A stretch of 35,629 nt of DNA from an uncultured Sulfurovum sp. (GTDB lineage: Bacteria; Campylobacterota; Campylobacteria; Campylobacterales; Sulfurovaceae): contig CACVAU010000026.1 of assembly GCA_902727915.1 (NCBI GenBank), forward strand, positions 2,281 through 37,909. Direction: 5' to 3'. Position 1 is the stretch's first letter. Each line of letters opens with the position of its first letter. A model generated the notes under the pieces. That model was not told the origin of the DNA and made no database searches. It was given only the letters and a program-made list of their open reading frames with translations. This document shows, one piece after another, positions 24,590 through 32,375 of this stretch. A program made the translations under genes and the position numbers.

Positions 24590-25678
24590 TTATCTGTTTT
24601 CTGAACGAAATGCTTGAAGGGCTTCTAAAATTACAGGTACGGCAATTTTTTCAGCATCTGAATGTAATGGAAGCGCCAATATTTTACTGGTGACTTCTTG
24701 TGAGATGTGCATGGTATCTCTTTTTTCAACATAAGAGAGCTGATCGAGTGATGGTGCAAAATATCGACGAGGTTTAATACCATTTTCCATTAAGGCCGTT
24801 TGTACAGCATTCATCTCTTCGATAGAATTAAAAATTAAGGGACAATAGCTATAGTTAAAATTTGCATCTTCATTTTCTCTTAACATCTGTACCACATCAT
24901 AAAGATGTTCTTTATAATATAAGTAACTCTTTTTTCGTTCATCCATTACAGGCGTGATTTCATCTAAAACAGCTAAGCCCATGGCAGCTTCAAGTTCATT
25001 CATTTTGGTATTGAGTCCAGCAAAAGAGTCGCTACCATCGAGGGAGGTTGTTCCATACTGTCTCATGGCTTTGGCTTTTTCATAAAGGGCATCATCTTTA
25101 ATAATAATAGCACCACCTTCAACGGAATGAAAAAGCTTGACGGCATTAAAACTTAAAGTTGAAATATCACCATAGTTGAGAATACTTTGTCCTTTATAGT
25201 TGACGGCAAAAGCATGAGAGGCATCGAAAACAACTTTGAGATTATGTTCATTGGCAACTTCTAAAATCTCATCAACTTGACAAGCATTTCCAAAAACATG
25301 AACAGGCACAATGGCTGTTGTTTTAGGGGTAATGGAGGCTTCTATTTTTGTTGGGTCTAGGGTGAGATAGTCTTTATGAATATCAGCATAAACAGGGGTT
25401 AATCCTTGTTCAAGGATGGTGTCTGTAGTCGCAACAAAAGTAAATGGAGTACTAATAACTTCATCTTTTAATTCTAGTAGACTATACGCCATTTCTAAGG
25501 CACTCGATCCACTGGCAACACAGAGTAAATTTTTGACTCCGAGATATTTTTCCAGTCTTTCTTCTAGTTCTTGTACGAGTGGTCCATTGTTCGTTAACCA
25601 GCCTGTTTCATATACTTTATCGATATAAGTTAAAAAATTATTTTTATTTGGGTACCAAACTTTTGAGATAGGTATCAT
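24590..25678 (-). CDS. DegT/DnrJ/EryC1-type sugar aminotransferase
   Basis: 362 residues, family length. It is a PLP-dependent aminotransferase that installs an amino group on a keto-sugar nucleotide. The phosphate-binding ASGSSALEMA (55-64), Asp152 in VVFDASHAF and the Schiff-base Lys181 in SFNAVKLFHSVEGGA are present. The usual SFHATK reads SFNAVK here, which is a mild variant. The SFxAxKxFHxxEGG style resembles the VioA/FdtB-like branch acting on dTDP-keto-6-deoxyhexoses, which would fit the RmlA domain next door. However, no RmlB dehydratase is in the window, so the substrate is uncertain. It is the first gene of the leftward operon and starts after AAAAGGAAG. Confidence 0.9.
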   Translation of the reverse strand: MIPISKVWYPNKNNFLTYIDKVYETGWLTNNGPLVQELEERLEKYLGVKNLLCVASGSSALEMAYSLLELKDEVISTPFTFVATTDTILEQGLTPVYADIHKDYLTLDPTKIEASITPKTTAIVPVHVFGNACQVDEILEVANEHNLKVVFDASHAFAVNYKGQSILNYGDISTLSFNAVKLFHSVEGGAIIIKDDALYEKAKAMRQYGTTSLDGSDSFAGLNTKMNELEAAMGLAVLDEITPVMDERKKSYLYYKEHLYDVVQMLRENEDANFNYSYCPLIFNSIEEMNAVQTALMENGIKPRRYFAPSLDQLSYVEKRDTMHISQEVTSKILALPLHSDAEKIAVPVILEALQAFRSENR

Positions 25679-25856
25679 ATTACTTCCTTTTTAAGTTTAA
25701 AAATATTATGTAAAATACTAGCACTAGAAAGCTGTTATGCATGTTAAATTATAATCTATTATATTTATTTATGCCGTAAAAAAATAGATTTTAATACGAA
25801 ATTAAATAATGACTGCTAGAATATTGATGATTTTAAGGTAATAAAGGTAACACATT
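25679..25856. promoter_or_regulatory. Divergent promoter region of the two polysaccharide operons
   Basis: These 178 bases separate the leftward 12-gene operon from the rightward ThDP-fusion gene. ATTATAAT at 25748-25755 gives a TATAAT on both strands. A second leftward candidate, CATAAT, lies at 25710-25705. A rightward extended -10, TGCTAGAAT, ends at 25822, 34 bases before the ATG. AATCTATT (25753-25760) and AATAGATT (25783-25790) form an 8-bp inverted repeat that could be an operator. Which boxes are used cannot be decided from sequence. Confidence 0.45.
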
Positions 25857-28280
25857 ATGAAAGTATCAGATTATATAATTAATATTTTAGTTAAAAATAA
25901 GATTAAAAAAGTGTTTGGATATATAGGAGGAAATAATGCACATTTAATGGATTCTATTGACAATAACAGTGAAATGGAGATGGTCAATACCGTTCATGAA
26001 CAAGGAGCAGGTTTTGCTGCTGAAGGGTATGCACGTGCAACCGAAAGTTTGGGGGCAGCTACAGCAACCAGTGGTCCAGGTGCAACAAATTTGGTTACGC
26101 CCATAGCCAGTTGTTTTTTTGATTCAATACCCACTATTTTCTTAACAGGGCAAGTGAATACTTATGAATGCAAATACGACCTTCCCATACGGCAAGTTGG
26201 TTTTCAAGAAACAGACATTGTGAGTGTGGTACAGGCAATCACGAAGTATGCTGTTTTTGTTGATAAGATTGAAAATATTCGTTATGAGTTAGAAAAAGCA
26301 TGTTTTATTGCCCAAGAAGGACGAAAAGGTCCTGTGCTTGTGGATATTCCTATTGATTTACAATACAAAGAGATTGATTTGGAAAAGACTGCATCTTTTT
26401 ATGATTCAGAGGAGTATGAAGCCTTTGTTATGAAAGAGCCAAAAGTCGTGAATGCAACGGTTCAAAAGATTGGACAAGTGATTACTAAGGCTAAAAAACC
26501 TCTTATTTTAGTTGGTGGGGGCGCACGTAATGCTAACATTAAAGAGGAATTATTAGAGTTTTTAAATAAAACGAATATTCCTGTGGTTTCTTCGTTGATG
26601 GGGAAGGATACCATTAATGATGACTATCAATATAATCTTGGGTTTATGGGCGTTTATGGGGTTAAACATGCACAACGTTGTTTAGAAGAGTGTGATGTAT
26701 TATTGATTTTAGGGGCAAGACTTGATGCCCGTCAAACAGGAAGAAATGTAAAGGGATTTGCTGCCAATGCTCAGGTGATTCATGTGGATATTGATGAACA
26801 TGAGTTAGCATTTAGAATTGAAACAGATATTGTGCTACATGCTGATTTAAAAGCGTTTATGTCAGCTTTAAATCAAGTGCCTATTACTGTAAATATTGGC
26901 ACTTGGCAGGAAGATGTTTTAGGCTATAAGAAGGAATTTCCTTATGCTGATAAAGGGGTACTCGAAGGTTATCCTCATCATAAAATTCTTCAAATGCTTT
27001 CTAAAAATTTAAAAGATGATGACATCATATGTGTGGATGTGGGTTTACATCAAATGTGGTCAGCACAATCATTAATATTAAAAGGGAATCAGCGATTAAT
27101 TTTTTCTGGTGGCTTAGGGTCAATGGGTTTTGCTTTAGCAGCTGGAATAGGCGCAACCATTGGTACAGGAAGACGGGTTATTACGATTTCAGGAGATGGT
27201 GGATTTCAAATGAACTTACAAGAGTTAGAAGTATTAAGTCGGCGTAATTTACCCATTAAAAATTTTATTTTGAATAATTCGATGTTGGGGATGGTGAATC
27301 AAATGCAACGAGAATTTTTAAATGAAAATTATATTGGTACTAAAAAAGATTATTCAGCACCAGACTTTAGGAATATTGCACGTTCTTATAAGATGAGAGG
27401 CTATGAGGTGGCAGGGTTACCCTTAATAGAAAAGACCATTAAATTATCATTGGATAATAATGAACCTGAAATTGTTAACATTCAACTGCATAAAGAAAAT
27501 ACGAATATTGTGCTAACCGAACCCTATGATGATGTATCGGATAAAGTAGAAGTAGATTTTACATTAATAGACAAAAAAGAGACCATGGTTATTTTGGCAT
27601 TTGGTCAAGCCAATGCAGGGAACAGTGCTGAAGGTGAATATGTACCTGTGGAGAATGTTTATAATATTTTTAATAATAAATGTTACAAGGCAAAAGACCC
27701 TCTTTTAGGAGCAACAGCAACGGTTCCTTCACATAGAGGCTCTGTTTGGACACGTTTAGCTGATAAAATTATTGAAAGTGGAAAATATAAGAATGTTATT
27801 ATTAAATCCATTGCTGTAGCAGGAGTACCAATTTCTTGTTGGGAAGAGCATGGTACAGGTATTGGTTGGGCTGGTGCAATGCATGGTAGTTATTATCCTA
27901 GAATACGTGAAGCAAAAAAAGAGTTGGATGCAATGGGCTTTGATATTTCTCATGTTCTTATTCATCAAGGTGAAAGTGATACTCAAAATAAAACCAGTAA
28001 AGAATCATATAAAAAGAGCTTCTTAAATATGTTAGAAAGCATGAAAAGGGATGGTATTTCGGCACCTATTTATTTAGCCTTAGCCAGTAGATTTAATTTT
28101 TTAACGAGTAAGGAAGTTATTTTGGCACAAAAAGAGCTTATTTCTGAAAATAATTTGCTTTTTGAAGGGCCTAATACGGATAATATAGATAGATTTGAGG
28201 ACAGAGTAGAGGGAGGTAGCCACTTTACTCAAAGTGGGGTGATTAAACATGCACAACTATGGCTAGATAAACTTAAATAA
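25857..28280 (+). CDS. Acetolactate-synthase-like ThDP enzyme fused to an SGNH/sialate-O-acetylesterase-like domain
   Basis: 807 residues. Residues 1 to about 560 are a complete ThDP-dependent enzyme of the acetohydroxyacid synthase type: catalytic Glu48 in VHEQGAGFAAEGYAR, GPGATNLVTPIA, central domain PLILVGGGARNA, and the ThDP/Mg motif SGDGGFQMN...ILNN (D447, N473). Residues about 575-807 form an SGNH/SASA-like hydrolase: block I FGQANAGN (583-589), HQGESD (703-708) and a C-terminal GGSHFTQSG (H789). The usual block I nucleophile Ser is Ala585. The locus has no regulatory ilvN, so a housekeeping role is unlikely. Known relatives in surface-sugar pathways, such as YerE, transfer a two-carbon unit from pyruvate to a keto-sugar nucleotide; a branched-sugar role is inferred. 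AAAGG lies 9 bases before the ATG. Confidence 0.88.
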   Translation: MKVSDYIINILVKNKIKKVFGYIGGNNAHLMDSIDNNSEMEMVNTVHEQGAGFAAEGYARATESLGAATATSGPGATNLVTPIASCFFDSIPTIFLTGQVNTYECKYDLPIRQVGFQETDIVSVVQAITKYAVFVDKIENIRYELEKACFIAQEGRKGPVLVDIPIDLQYKEIDLEKTASFYDSEEYEAFVMKEPKVVNATVQKIGQVITKAKKPLILVGGGARNANIKEELLEFLNKTNIPVVSSLMGKDTINDDYQYNLGFMGVYGVKHAQRCLEECDVLLILGARLDARQTGRNVKGFAANAQVIHVDIDEHELAFRIETDIVLHADLKAFMSALNQVPITVNIGTWQEDVLGYKKEFPYADKGVLEGYPHHKILQMLSKNLKDDDIICVDVGLHQMWSAQSLILKGNQRLIFSGGLGSMGFALAAGIGATIGTGRRVITISGDGGFQMNLQELEVLSRRNLPIKNFILNNSMLGMVNQMQREFLNENYIGTKKDYSAPDFRNIARSYKMRGYEVAGLPLIEKTIKLSLDNNEPEIVNIQLHKENTNIVLTEPYDDVSDKVEVDFTLIDKKETMVILAFGQANAGNSAEGEYVPVENVYNIFNNKCYKAKDPLLGATATVPSHRGSVWTRLADKIIESGKYKNVIIKSIAVAGVPISCWEEHGTGIGWAGAMHGSYYPRIREAKKELDAMGFDISHVLIHQGESDTQNKTSKESYKKSFLNMLESMKRDGISAPIYLALASRFNFLTSKEVILAQKELISENNLLFEGPNTDNIDRFEDRVEGGSHFTQSGVIKHAQLWLDKLK

Positions 28281-28283
28281 GAG

Positions 28284-28302
28284 ATAAAAATAGTATTTTT
28301 AT
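28284..28302 (+). terminator. Possible weak terminator after the ThDP-fusion gene
   Basis: ATAAAAATA (28284-28292) and TATTTTTAT (28294-28302) form an AT-only palindrome just after the stop, followed by a further T-rich stretch. A second AT stem, ATTTTTAA/TTAAAAAT, lies at 28345-28365. The absence of GC pairs makes efficient termination doubtful, so read-through into wza is likely. Confidence 0.3.
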
Positions 28303-28408
28303 TTGATTATTATTTTTTTAACATAAGCAGATGAAAATTGTTTAATTTTTAACATAATTAAAAATAAATTCTGTTAAAATTGTTAGTTATAAACTATTGG
28401 AGATTGAC

Positions 28409-29152
28409 ATGAAATATTATATATTATTAATTTTGATTTTAACTTTTACGGGATGCAGTTCAAAGGATGATTATGTTCTTTTTAACAAACAGCATGAAAA
28501 TAAAAAGGAGATAACAACGAAACTGAACAATGTTGCGTTTGAATATAAAATTCTCCCACATGATAGAATTTCTATCATTGTTTATAAACATCCTGAATTA
28601 AGTTCGACAACCATTGGAAATGGACAGTTTGAAAGAGGTATCTTAGTTAATTCAAAAGGCTATCTTCGTTTACCTTTAATTAAGAAAATTCGTATTGCAG
28701 GATTATCTCAGACTGAAGCTGAAGAGGCAATATCAGAAGCTTACAGTGTTTATTTAAAACATCCTGACATTCAAATCGAGGTGATTAATAAACGAGCTTA
28801 TGTTATTGGAGAAGTGGCAACACCAGGAGAAGTTCCTCTGTTAAATGAACGTTTAACTTTGTTACAACTGATTGCCAAAGCTGGTGATATGACTACTTCA
28901 GCTGATCGAAGTTCTATTCTTATTTTGAAAAATGGAAGTCGTTCTAAAGTCAATACAAAAGTGGTGGATTTAACCGATGCCAATTCAATTATCACAGCGA
29001 ATTTAATGATTGAACCCAATGACATTGTTTATGTTATGCCAAATAGTATGAAGGCATTTAACACGAGAGTAGAAGAAATTTCGCCAGTCTTCCAAGTTAT
29101 TAGTAATATTTTACAACCTTTCGTCAATATCAAATTTTTAACAGATAATTAA
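28409..29152 (+). CDS. wza: Wza-type outer-membrane polysaccharide export lipoprotein
   Basis: 247 residues from ATG 28409, which has TTGGAG 6 bases upstream; an in-frame TTG at 28397 is not needed. The lipoprotein signal is MKYYILLILILTFTGC with the lipobox Cys at residue 16. It has the polysaccharide-export domain (YKILPHDRISIIVYKHPELS, GYLRLPLIKKIRIAGLS) followed by an SLBB domain (AYVIGEVATPGEVPLL, LLQLIAKAGDMT). It is shorter than E. coli Wza (about 380 residues), having one clear SLBB domain and a short C-terminal helix (VFQVISNILQPFVNIKF). It forms the outer-membrane exit pore working with Wzc. It sits 11 bases upstream of wzc. Confidence 0.92.
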   Translation: MKYYILLILILTFTGCSSKDDYVLFNKQHENKKEITTKLNNVAFEYKILPHDRISIIVYKHPELSSTTIGNGQFERGILVNSKGYLRLPLIKKIRIAGLSQTEAEEAISEAYSVYLKHPDIQIEVINKRAYVIGEVATPGEVPLLNERLTLLQLIAKAGDMTTSADRSSILILKNGSRSKVNTKVVDLTDANSIITANLMIEPNDIVYVMPNSMKAFNTRVEEISPVFQVISNILQPFVNIKFLTDN

Positions 29153-29163
29153 AGGAAGAAATT

Positions 29164-31476
29164 ATGTCAAGAAAAGAAGAGTTCTCATTTCAAGATATTT
29201 CTAACATTTTCAAATATTATAAATGGTCTATTTTAACGATGGCAATTATTGCAGGTTCTTTGACCTATGTATATTTATATTTTCAACCATCCATTTACAA
29301 TTCATATGCGATTGTAAAAGTAAAGCCCTATATGAAAGTGAAATCTGAAGATTTAATTAATGACATAACTTCAACTGTGCAAACAAAAGAGGTTATTGAA
29401 GAGATATCTTTATTACAAACTTTTAAAATTAACAGTGAAGCTTTAAAAAAAGTGAACTTTAAAGTACAATATTTTACTGATAAAAAATATTCAGAAGTAG
29501 AAATCTATAAAAAAGTACCTATTGAACTCAAAGAGATAAATATTGAGAACCCTGATATTATTGGTAGACTTTTGAGTGTTATTCCTGTGGATAATGGTTA
29601 TAAATTACAAATAAAATATTCATTTGTAGAAAGAATTAAACATAAGGTATTGGGGACGAAATTATTTGATTTTGATGATACCAAAGTATACGCTTTTAAT
29701 CAAATAGCAAACAATGATTATTTTTCTTTTATTATGGATAAAAAACTAGAAATTAACGCACCTTTACATTTTATGATTAATGGTAGTAAGCGAAATATAT
29801 TTGAAAACAGAATTAGACCAGGACTGGAAGTCACCCAATTAGAAAAAGATACCTCTTTAATTAAAATTAATTATTTTGATAACATACCTGATAGAGCAGA
29901 ACTTTATGTGAATGCGTTAACAGACAGTTTTATTGAACATAGTATTAACAGTAAAAACAAAGAGAATAATGAAGCCTTAAAATATATTGTTGAAGAGTTA
30001 GAAAAAATTAAGAAAGAGTTAAAAGAGTCTGAGGAAGAACTTGAACGTTATCAATTGTCAAAAAGTGTGGTTAACCCTTCTAGCCAAGCAGCTATTTATA
30101 TTAGAGAATTAAGTGATTTAGAAATAGAAATCTCTGAAAATACTTTGAGAAAAAGGTTGGTCTCAAATTCGATTACTTTTGTTGAAAATAATTATAATTT
30201 AGATGCGATTGCACCGTCTTTGACACAATTAAATGATACGAATACTTTGAGACTAGTAGAGCGCTTACAAGATGACCAATTAACAGAGACAGAATTGTTG
30301 GTGGAATATACAGATGAGCATCCTAAACTACAGAGTTTAAGAAAACAAATTACAAGCACTCGCAAAAAAATTGCTTTTAATTTAGAAGGACTGCAAAAAA
30401 GTATTAATGAACAAAATAATAATTTGACGCAACGAAAAATTAAATATGAAAGAAATTTAGAAAAGCTTCCTTCTCAAGAGAGAGAGCTGATTAATATTAA
30501 AAGAAATTATGAAGTGAATTCTAAAATGTATGATTACCTTTTAGAGAAAAAGTCTGAAAATAAAATCTTAGAATTGGCAACTTCTTCAGATTATCGTATT
30601 ATTGATCATGCTTATATTTCTGATGCTCCTGTTAAACCAAGACGAACATTAATTTTATTATTGAGTGTTATTGTTGGATTTGTCTTGGGTTATATTTTAG
30701 CTGTTATTCGTCACAATAAAGATCGAATTATTTTAGGTAAAGATGACATTGAAAATTTAACAGCATTGGAAATTTATGGAAGTATTCCTTATCATAAACA
30801 TAAAGAAAACAATGTCCAAGTAAAATCTGAAGTAAAATCACCTTTTGCTGAAGCCTTTCGTGTTTTAAGAACGAATTTACAATTTATTAATAAAACGAAT
30901 GACAGTACGGTTATTTTAATTACTTCGACCATTGGGGGTGAAGGAAAAACAACAACCTCTGCCAATTTGGCAACCATTTTAGAAATGGCAAAATACAAAA
31001 CAGTTATTATCAATTTAGATTTACGAAAGCCAACATTACATAAGTTTTTTGATTTTGATAATAAAATAGGAATCAGTAATTATTTAAATTATACAGCTTC
31101 TTTAGAGGATATTGTTCAAGCTACTGAGTTTGCACATTTAGATATTGTTACTTCTGGACCTATTCCTTCTGATCCATCTGAACTTATTTTGTCCAAACGT
31201 CTTCCTGAATTGATTGCTGAACTTAAAACGAAATATGATTATGTGATTATTGACACAGCACCGATTGGAATTGTTTCTGATACCAAAACAATTATGCAAT
31301 ACAGTGACATGAACTTTATTATTGTTAGAGAGAACTTTGCGAAAAAGAATTTTCTAGTGACACTTGAAGAGATGATTTTGTCACATGGATTTAAAAATAC
31401 CAGTGTTATTTTAAATGCTTCTAAAGACAAAGGTGGCGAGTATGGGTATGGTTACAGTTATGAGTACAAAGAATAA
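29164..31476 (+). CDS. wzc: Wzc-type chain-length regulator and bacterial tyrosine kinase
   Basis: 770 residues. It has an N-terminal Wzz domain with a first membrane helix at about residues 20-40 (WSILTMAIIAGSLTYVYLY) and a long periplasmic coiled coil (about 265-470). A second helix near 497-518 (TLILLLSVIVGFVLGYILA) precedes the cytoplasmic BY-kinase: Walker A GGEGKTTT (K595), Walker A' VIINLDLRKP, and Walker B VIIDTAPIG (about 694-702). The C-terminal tail has five Tyr at 760-768 (EYGYGYSYEYKE), the autophosphorylation cluster. It controls polymerisation and export through cycles of phosphorylation, removed by the adjacent CpsB phosphatase. All elements are in one polypeptide, as in proteobacterial Wzc. 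AAAGGAAG precedes the ATG. Confidence 0.95.
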   Translation: MSRKEEFSFQDISNIFKYYKWSILTMAIIAGSLTYVYLYFQPSIYNSYAIVKVKPYMKVKSEDLINDITSTVQTKEVIEEISLLQTFKINSEALKKVNFKVQYFTDKKYSEVEIYKKVPIELKEINIENPDIIGRLLSVIPVDNGYKLQIKYSFVERIKHKVLGTKLFDFDDTKVYAFNQIANNDYFSFIMDKKLEINAPLHFMINGSKRNIFENRIRPGLEVTQLEKDTSLIKINYFDNIPDRAELYVNALTDSFIEHSINSKNKENNEALKYIVEELEKIKKELKESEEELERYQLSKSVVNPSSQAAIYIRELSDLEIEISENTLRKRLVSNSITFVENNYNLDAIAPSLTQLNDTNTLRLVERLQDDQLTETELLVEYTDEHPKLQSLRKQITSTRKKIAFNLEGLQKSINEQNNNLTQRKIKYERNLEKLPSQERELINIKRNYEVNSKMYDYLLEKKSENKILELATSSDYRIIDHAYISDAPVKPRRTLILLLSVIVGFVLGYILAVIRHNKDRIILGKDDIENLTALEIYGSIPYHKHKENNVQVKSEVKSPFAEAFRVLRTNLQFINKTNDSTVILITSTIGGEGKTTTSANLATILEMAKYKTVIINLDLRKPTLHKFFDFDNKIGISNYLNYTASLEDIVQATEFAHLDIVTSGPIPSDPSELILSKRLPELIAELKTKYDYVIIDTAPIGIVSDTKTIMQYSDMNFIIVRENFAKKNFLVTLEEMILSHGFKNTSVILNASKDKGGEYGYGYSYEYKE

Positions 31477-31478
31477 AG

Positions 31479-32210
31479 ATGAATATTTTTTCTTTTTTTA
31501 ATACCAGCAGGGTTAATCCTATTACAGTTGATATACACTCTCATCTATTACCTGGTATAGATGATGGGGTGCAAACCCTAGAACAATCGCTTCAAATTAT
31601 AAAAAAATTTAAGCTTTTGGGTTATACTAAATTGATCACAACACCTCATATTATTTCAGATTTTTATCCTAATAATAAAAAGATAATCACTGAAAAACTT
31701 TTGACTCTTAGAGAGAAGCTCAAAGAAGAACAAATTGATATTAGTATTGAAGCTGGAGCAGAACATTATGTGGACATGAATTTTTTAGAGCTTATTGAAA
31801 ATGATGAATTGGTGACCTTTATGGATCATTATGTTTTATTTGAAACTTCCTATACAAGCAAACCCATTATTTTAGAAATTGTTATTCAAGAGTTGCTTAA
31901 AAAAGGTTATATCCCTGTTTTAGCACATCCTGAACGCTACCTTTATTTACACCATGATATGGAAGCCTATAAAAAACTTAAAGCCATGGGTGTACTTTTT
32001 CAACTTAATATTAAGTCTTTAAAACATAATTCAAAGCAAGTTACTAAAATAGCAAAACAACTGGTGAAATTAGGACTGGTTGATTTTATTGGTTCTGATG
32101 CACATCGTATGCGTGATATTTTAAAAGTTGAAAAAATTTTACAAAGTAATATTTATAAAAACATGCTAAAAAACAATAAAATTCTTAATAATCGGGCAAA
32201 AATAAAATAA
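31479..32210 (+). CDS. cpsB: PHP-type protein-tyrosine phosphatase (CpsB/YwqE family)
   Basis: 243 residues, family length. The metal-binding PHP motifs are complete: VDIHSHLLPGIDDG (H20, H22), EAGAEHYVD, LAHPERYLYLH and FIGSDAHRM. It should dephosphorylate the Tyr tail of Wzc. It is the metal-dependent phosphatase best known from Gram-positive capsule loci, used here in place of the low-molecular-weight Wzb of enterobacteria. Its start lies two bases after the wzc stop with no strong ribosome binding site, implying translational coupling. Its stop codon lies inside the terminator hairpin. Confidence 0.93.
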   Translation: MNIFSFFNTSRVNPITVDIHSHLLPGIDDGVQTLEQSLQIIKKFKLLGYTKLITTPHIISDFYPNNKKIITEKLLTLREKLKEEQIDISIEAGAEHYVDMNFLELIENDELVTFMDHYVLFETSYTSKPIILEIVIQELLKKGYIPVLAHPERYLYLHHDMEAYKKLKAMGVLFQLNIKSLKHNSKQVTKIAKQLVKLGLVDFIGSDAHRMRDILKVEKILQSNIYKNMLKNNKILNNRAKIK

Positions 32211-32244
32211 GATTTATAAAAACTTATTAATGCCCTTTTTATTT
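32194..32244 (+). terminator. Intrinsic terminator of the wza-wzc-cpsB operon
   Basis: GGGCA (32194-32198) pairs with TGCCC (32231-32235), and inside it AATAAG pairs with CTTATT around an AT-rich loop. A TTTTTATTTT tract follows at 32236-32245. The cpsB stop (32208-32210) is within the stem. Confidence 0.7.
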
Positions 32245-32340
32245 TCCTCTCATTTAGATATAACTCAAATATTAACATTATAAAATAATAAGAAATTTAT
32301 TTTAATAAAAATAATTTTAATTTAAAAAAGTTATTTTCTG

Positions 32341-32346
32341 TATAAT
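32341..32346 (+). promoter_or_regulatory. -10 box of the SdrD-like surface protein gene
   Basis: TATAAT 29 bases before the ATG at 32376, in a very AT-rich region that follows the upstream terminator. The AAGGAG ribosome binding site is at 32364-32369. It indicates an independent transcription unit; no -35 consensus is seen. Confidence 0.6.
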
Positions 32347-32375
32347 AATTTTGAATAATTATATAAGGAGTTAAT

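Noticed and set aside
25857..27540. Housekeeping acetolactate synthase (ilvB)
   Set aside because: There is no ilvN or other branched-chain amino acid gene nearby, and the C-terminal hydrolase-like fusion and location in a polysaccharide locus argue against it, although the ThDP domain itself is similar.
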